NCBI GenBank assembly: GCA_022572485.1
Contig: JACZVU010000153.1
Span: 1 to 6,371, forward strand
Direction of reading: 5' to 3'
Length of the DNA: 6,371 bases
From: Myxococcales bacterium
Lineage (GTDB): Bacteria; Myxococcota_A; UBA9160; SMWR01
Positions 6,172 through 6,371 of this stretch are shown here, one piece after another (position 1 is the first letter of the stretch; each line of letters begins with the position of its first letter). Position numbers and translations under genes: made by a program. Under the pieces are notes generated by a model that saw only the letters and a list, made by a program, of their open reading frames with translations, had not been told where the DNA came from and did not search any database.

Positions 6172-6232
6172 ACTCGAACCCCCGACCCTCAGGTTCGAAG
6201 CCTGATGCTCTATCCAGCTGAGCTACCGGCGC
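6156..6232 (-). tRNA. tRNA-Arg (anticodon TCG)
   Basis: The minus strand folds as a full 77-base cloverleaf. The acceptor GCGCCGG (from 6232) pairs with CCGGCGC. The D-stem is GCTC/GAGC. The anticodon stem TCAGG/CCTGA carries loop CTTCGAA, giving anticodon TCG (reads CGA, with wobble to other CGN codons). There is a five-base variable region, T-stem GGGGG/CCCTC with loop TTCGAGT, discriminator G and an encoded CCA at 6158-6156. It is the integration target of the neighbouring element, and its 3' end is duplicated at 3960-3977. Upstream, TTGACC at 6266-6261 could be a -35 box, but no good -10 follows at normal spacing. Confidence 0.97.
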
Positions 6233-6371
6233 GCATCGGGCTCGCGTCGGGGAGATCCCCGGTCAAACGAGCCCACGGTGGGACTTCGGCCCGCCGCCAA
6301 ACCCTGGGTCAGCAGTTGGATAACTGACGCCGCGTGGATGTGCCAACGCGGCTGTGCTCGGCCGGCGGGCC
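6233..6371. other. Flank upstream of tRNA-Arg with small hairpins
   Basis: No recognisable gene is present. Dyads seen are GGGGA-GA-TCCCC (6249-6260), CCCAC-G-GTGGG (6272-6282), CAGTT-ggat-AACTG (6313-6326) and GCCGCGT/ACGCGGC (6329-6335 and 6346-6352, ten-base loop). None has a T-run. They could form part of the tRNA promoter region or the end of a structured transcript beyond the right edge. A minus-strand frame open from the edge to TGA at 6263-6265 gives about 35 unrecognised residues. Confidence 0.4.

Larger units (their letters stand above)
5725..6205 (+). pseudogene. Tyrosine recombinase (phage-type integrase) C-terminal remnant, frameshifted
   Basis: Two plus-strand frames together read as the end of an integrase catalytic domain. 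Frame one (ATG at 5746, stop at 5985) gives GWGEVPEWVFCSETGGPL and RLHDARHIFASLALASGKSV, containing the H-x-x-R box. The second frame then gives RWMASQLGHSDPALTLRVYAHA, with the conserved LGHS histidine and the VYAH tyrosine nucleophile. Removing one C at 5953/5954 (GTT-CCG to GTT-CGG) joins them exactly as GKSV-RWMASQLGH. The N-terminal arm-binding and core-binding domains and the first catalytic arginine are absent, so only about 110 recognisable residues of a protein normally near 350-400 remain. It cannot be active. The shifted frame runs on through the attachment site into the antisense of tRNA-Arg and stops at 6203-6205. Recognisable homology ends around 6057. The left limit at 5725 is approximate. 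Confidence 0.85.

Noticed and set aside
6155..6205. Peptide MARREGLEPPTLRFEA as a genuine protein end
   Set aside because: It is the antisense reading of tRNA-Arg; such endings are a common annotation artefact next to tRNA genes.
6263..6371. Minus-strand partial gene entering from the right edge
   Set aside because: About 35 unrecognised residues in GC-rich DNA, overlapping the tRNA promoter region; insufficient evidence.

Overview
The window looks like chromosomal DNA from a high-GC bacterium. The housekeeping-type genes are strongly GC-biased, and the helicase lines I counted reach about 75% GC. The gene families suggest a Gram-negative lineage such as Pseudomonadota or a Myxococcota/Desulfobacterota-like group, but the sequence does not fix the taxonomy. 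Into this background an AT-richer segment has been inserted next to a tRNA-Arg gene.

Layout, left to right. (1) 2-946, plus strand: the C-terminal part of a FAD-dependent oxidoreductase of the phytoene-desaturase-like / PYROXD2 type, cut by the left edge. (2) 1041-2284, minus strand and convergent with it: a flavin amine oxidase broken into two overlapping reading frames by what looks like a single missing base near 1267. (3) 2285-2654: a divergent intergenic region with several dyad symmetries. (4) 2655-3944, plus strand: a complete RhlE-like DEAD-box RNA helicase. (5) 3960-6171: a roughly 2.2 kb integrated element. (6) 6156-6232, minus strand: tRNA-Arg with anticodon TCG and an encoded CCA end. 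(7) 6233-6371: a non-coding flank with small hairpins.

The main result is the element. Its two ends are a perfect 18-bp direct repeat (3960-3977 and 6154-6171). The right copy is the 3' end of the tRNA-Arg gene, so the pair reads as attL and attR of a tRNA-targeting integration. Inside are one intact cargo gene, a class II (self-inhibited) Fic protein with a C-terminal winged helix; a roughly 200-bp leader of about 21% GC carrying four copies of the heptamer AGTAGAT/ATCTACT around the predicted fic promoter; and the C-terminal remnant of a tyrosine recombinase. That remnant has lost its N-terminal part and carries a one-base insertion. The element therefore looks like a decayed, immobilised mini-island that has kept a single apparently working gene. 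Before insertion, the helicase and tRNA-Arg genes would have lain tail to tail about 17 bp apart.

The two flavoenzymes and the helicase show no shared pathway that I can see. They are simply the chromosomal context.
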